Source: Anaerolineae bacterium
GTDB lineage: Bacteria > Chloroflexota > Anaerolineae > B4-G1 > DUEL01
Direction of reading: 5' to 3'
Assembly: GCA_016931695.1 (NCBI GenBank)
Contig: JAFGEI010000053.1
Coordinates: 1 to 33,372, forward strand
DNA: 33,372 nt
Below, one piece after another: positions 31,345 to 33,372 of the stretch. How positions within the stretch are numbered: the stretch's first letter is position 1; each line of letters begins with the position of its first letter. A program made the translations under genes and the position numbers. The notes under the pieces were generated by a model. It had not been told where the DNA came from. It made no database searches and worked only from the letters and a program-made list of their open reading frames with translations.

Positions 31345-32379
31345 TTGTTGCGTACCGTCCGCATCCTGCTGGTCGGCCTGGGCAACCTGGGTTGGCGGTT
31401 CTGCGACCTGCTGGCGGAAAAAGGGGCCGAGGTCGAGCGGCGCTACGCGCTGCGCCTGCTGCTGGTCGGCGCGGCGGACAGCCGGGGAACGGCCTGCAAT
31501 CCCGCCGGGCTGGACCCGGCGCGCATCGCGGCGCTCAAGCGGGCTGGCGGCGCGGTCGCCGATCTGCCGCGGTGGGGAGAACCGGGAAGGACGGCGCTCG
31601 AGCTGGTCGCCCAGGCGGAAGCGGACCTGCTGTGTGAAGCGTCGCCGGTCAACTTGCAGCGGGGAGGGGAACCGGGCCTCAGCCACGTCCGCACCGCCCT
31701 GCAGCGGGGCATGCACGTGGTCACGCCCAACAAGGGGCCGCTGGTGCTGGCCTACCGCGAGCTGCACGGCCTGGCGGCGCGGCACGGGGTGCAGCTGCGC
31801 TTCGACGGCACCGTGGCCGGCGGGCTGCCGGCGATCAACGTCGGGCGCCGTGACTTGCGTGGGGCGACGGTCACGCGCATCGAGGCGGTGCCCAATCTCT
31901 GCACCGGCTACGTGTTGGAGCTGTTGGGCGATGGCCTGTCGTGGGCGGAGGCCCGCGCTCGCGCTGCCGCCGAGGGGGTCCTGGAGGCGGACCCTTCGTT
32001 CGACCTGGAGGGGTGGGACGCGGCGGCCAAGCTGGTCATCCTGGTCAACGCCGTCATGGACGCCCCGGCGCGGCTGGAGGACGTCGAGCGGGGCGGCATC
32101 ACCGGCCTGAGCGGCGCCGACGTGCGGGCGGCGCGCCAGCAGGGGCGGATCTACAAGCTGCTCGCTACCGCCGAACGGCGGGCGGATGGGGAGTTGGCGC
32201 TGCGCGTGGAGCCCGTTCCCCTGGCGGCCGATCATCCCTTTTCCCACCTCGGCCGCAAGCAGATGGGCGTCACGTATACCACCGACATCTATGGCCGCAT
32301 CACTTTGACCGTTGACGAGCCGACCCCCGTTCCCTCCGCCGCGACCATGCTGCGGGATACGTTGGATATTTTCGTGTGA
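31345..32379 (+). CDS. Homoserine dehydrogenase-like oxidoreductase
   Basis: A 344-residue NAD(P)-dependent enzyme of the homoserine dehydrogenase family, which reduces aspartate semialdehyde to homoserine on the way to threonine and methionine. The Rossmann motif is GLGNLG (11-16). TPNKGPL with Lys130, DGTVAGGLPAINVGRR, TGYVLELLGDGLSWAEA, and DPSFDLEGWDAAAKLVIL follow the family order; LCTGY replaces the usual GTxNY and TYxAT is changed to FDGTV. It lacks the C-terminal ACT domain of long forms. It starts with TTG, with a weak GGGG upstream, 3 nt after iorB. The altered residues and the operon with iorAB and a lipid kinase leave room for another substrate. Confidence 0.82.
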   Translation: MLRTVRILLVGLGNLGWRFCDLLAEKGAEVERRYALRLLLVGAADSRGTACNPAGLDPARIAALKRAGGAVADLPRWGEPGRTALELVAQAEADLLCEASPVNLQRGGEPGLSHVRTALQRGMHVVTPNKGPLVLAYRELHGLAARHGVQLRFDGTVAGGLPAINVGRRDLRGATVTRIEAVPNLCTGYVLELLGDGLSWAEARARAAAEGVLEADPSFDLEGWDAAAKLVILVNAVMDAPARLEDVERGGITGLSGADVRAARQQGRIYKLLATAERRADGELALRVEPVPLAADHPFSHLGRKQMGVTYTTDIYGRITLTVDEPTPVPSAATMLRDTLDIFV

Positions 32380-32385
32380 GGTGTT

Positions 32386-33288
32386 ATGGCCACCCATTTG
32401 GTGATCGTCAACCCGACGGCCGGACGCGGAGCGGCGGCGGCAGTGCTGCCCCGCACGACCCGGCTGCTCAAGGAACACGGGCTTTTTTTTGACCTGGTCG
32501 ATACCGAGCGGGCGTGGCACGCGGCCGAATTGACCCAGGAAGCCGTGGCGGCCGGCTACCGGGTCGTCGTCGCGCTGGGGGGAGATGGGACGGTCAACGA
32601 GGTCATCAACGGGCTGATGCTGGCCCGCCAGGCCGGGCATGGGGATGCCGCTCTCGGCCTGCTGAGCATCGGCACGGGCAACGATTTTGCCTACGGTATC
32701 GGTGCTCCCACCGACCTGGAGGCGAACTGCACCGCTCTGGCCCGCGGCTGGACCCGCACCGTGGACATCGGTTACGCCAAGGGGTACCGTTACTTTGGCA
32801 ACGGTATCGGCCTGGGATTCGACGCCGCGGTGAACATGTACGCCAGCCGCCTCACCCGCTTGCGGGGCAACGCTGTCTACCTGGCGGCGGTGCTGCGCAC
32901 GATTCTCTTTTACTACCGCGCGCCGGTCACGTTGATTGAAGGCGATACGTGGCGCCTGGAACGGCCCACGTTGATGGTCTCGATCATGAACGGGCGGCGG
33001 CTGGGGGGCGGGTTTCTCGTCGCCCCCGATGCGCTTCCCGACGACGGCCTCTTCGACCTCTGCATGGGCGGCAAGATGGGCCGGCTGCGAATGATCTCCC
33101 TCGTGCCCCATTTCATGCGCGGCACGCAGACGGACAAACCGCGGATTGTCATGCGCCGTTCCTCCCGCGTCCGCCTGACGGTCAGGGACGGCGCCCAGGT
33201 GGTCCACGCCGATGGGGAGACCATCGCCACCGAGGCCAGCCATCTGGAAGTCGAGATCCTGCCCAGGAGCTTGCGCGTTGTTTACTAG
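32386..33288 (+). CDS. Diacylglycerol kinase-family lipid kinase
   Basis: A 300-residue kinase of the DagK/YegS/sphingosine-kinase family, which uses ATP to phosphorylate a membrane lipid. The nucleotide site is VVVALGGDGTVNEVINGL (about 63-80), followed by LGLLSIGTGNDFAYGIG. The C-terminal beta domain has GNGIGLGFDAAVN, NGRRLGGGFLVAPDALPDDG and the final HADGETI. All key glycines and the GDG motif are intact. GTGAGG before the ATG overlaps the end of the homoserine dehydrogenase-like gene. The substrate could be diacylglycerol, or a sphingoid base if the alpha-oxoamine synthase at 7303 makes one; that link is inference only. Confidence 0.92.
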   Translation: MATHLVIVNPTAGRGAAAAVLPRTTRLLKEHGLFFDLVDTERAWHAAELTQEAVAAGYRVVVALGGDGTVNEVINGLMLARQAGHGDAALGLLSIGTGNDFAYGIGAPTDLEANCTALARGWTRTVDIGYAKGYRYFGNGIGLGFDAAVNMYASRLTRLRGNAVYLAAVLRTILFYYRAPVTLIEGDTWRLERPTLMVSIMNGRRLGGGFLVAPDALPDDGLFDLCMGGKMGRLRMISLVPHFMRGTQTDKPRIVMRRSSRVRLTVRDGAQVVHADGETIATEASHLEVEILPRSLRVVY

Positions 33289-33372
33289 TTTGACAATGGC
33301 ACATTTCAGTAGATTGCTCTGCCAAGCACGGGGAAGGGGGAAAAGGGGGGTTTCGCAGGCGGCGAAGCCGCC
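33289..33372 (+). other. Intergenic end of the window with a cut hairpin
   Basis: No gene is seen. GGCGGC (33358-33363), a GAA loop and GCCGCC (33367-33372) form a perfect 6-bp stem that is cut by the window edge. The left side continues as TTTCGCA at 33351-33357, so the full stem is probably longer and would act as a terminator for the iorAB operon. A TTGACA at 33291-33296 has no matching -10. Confidence 0.45.

Noticed and set aside
30706-33243. Long minus-strand open frame opposite iorB, the homoserine dehydrogenase-like gene and the lipid kinase
   Set aside because: Antisense frame of three well-supported genes with no domain of its own.
1-33372. CRISPR array, tRNA, rRNA, prophage or transposase genes
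   Set aside because: No regularly spaced repeats, tRNA arms, rRNA sequence or recognisable mobile-element protein was found on either strand.

Overview
The window is GC-rich (about 60-65% by eye) and densely coded. Gene families and style suggest a member of the Chloroflexota (Anaerolineae or Caldilineae-like): a surface enzyme with a Thr/Pro-rich stalk and C-terminal membrane anchor, a GT39-type membrane glycosyltransferase with a C-terminal beta domain, YtfJ-like proteins in a lineage with no other sporulation genes in view, a very long GH13 protein, and a 2-oxoacid:ferredoxin oxidoreductase. This placement is inference from gene content; no rRNA or other taxonomic marker was read.

Layout. 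1-1200: a small MscS channel with two near-identical palindromes upstream and two hairpins downstream. 1239-4864: a tight etfB-etfA-acyl-CoA dehydrogenase operon whose ETF resembles the anaerobic, bifurcation-associated clade. 4865-7302: a long dnaA leader with a good promoter, dnaA, then a DnaA-box cluster and AT-rich stretch that look like oriC. 7303-8481: an alpha-oxoamine synthase that looks more like serine palmitoyltransferase than biotin or threonine pathway enzymes. 8672-14810, minus strand: a DHH-CBS-tRNA nucleotidyltransferase fusion, two small membrane-anchored YtfJ-like proteins, dnaK and grpE, with large dyads before dnaK and between dnaK and grpE. 14850-15087 and 24104-24300: two composite inverted-repeat elements in opposite orientation that share a 56-bp identical core.

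15165-22992 is a carbohydrate and envelope neighbourhood. An SseB-like gene with a leaderless-type promoter is divergent from a 1155-residue GH13-type protein; the two promoters overlap at one shared -35 box. The GH13 gene is followed by a GPH-type sugar:cation symporter, a surface-anchored GH99-like glycosidase translationally coupled to the symporter, and an internally duplicated membrane protein of unknown function whose 3' end overlaps a convergent MFS gene. 24340-28795, minus strand, is a four-gene coupled operon: CBS-ACT protein, M23 lipoprotein, DUF2085 membrane protein, GT39-like glycosyltransferase.

28928-33288, plus strand, holds iorA, iorB, a homoserine dehydrogenase-like protein and a diacylglycerol-kinase-family lipid kinase in one probable operon. 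Together with the ETF-dehydrogenase operon this suggests a chemoorganotroph that ferments or anaerobically oxidises amino acids and acyl-CoAs, using ferredoxin and ETF as carriers. No CRISPR array, tRNA, rRNA, transposase or phage gene was seen. The candidates most worth following are the giant GH13 protein with two undescribed flanking regions, the duplicated membrane protein, the shared-box divergent promoter, the SPT-like gene beside oriC, and the dispersed composite repeats.
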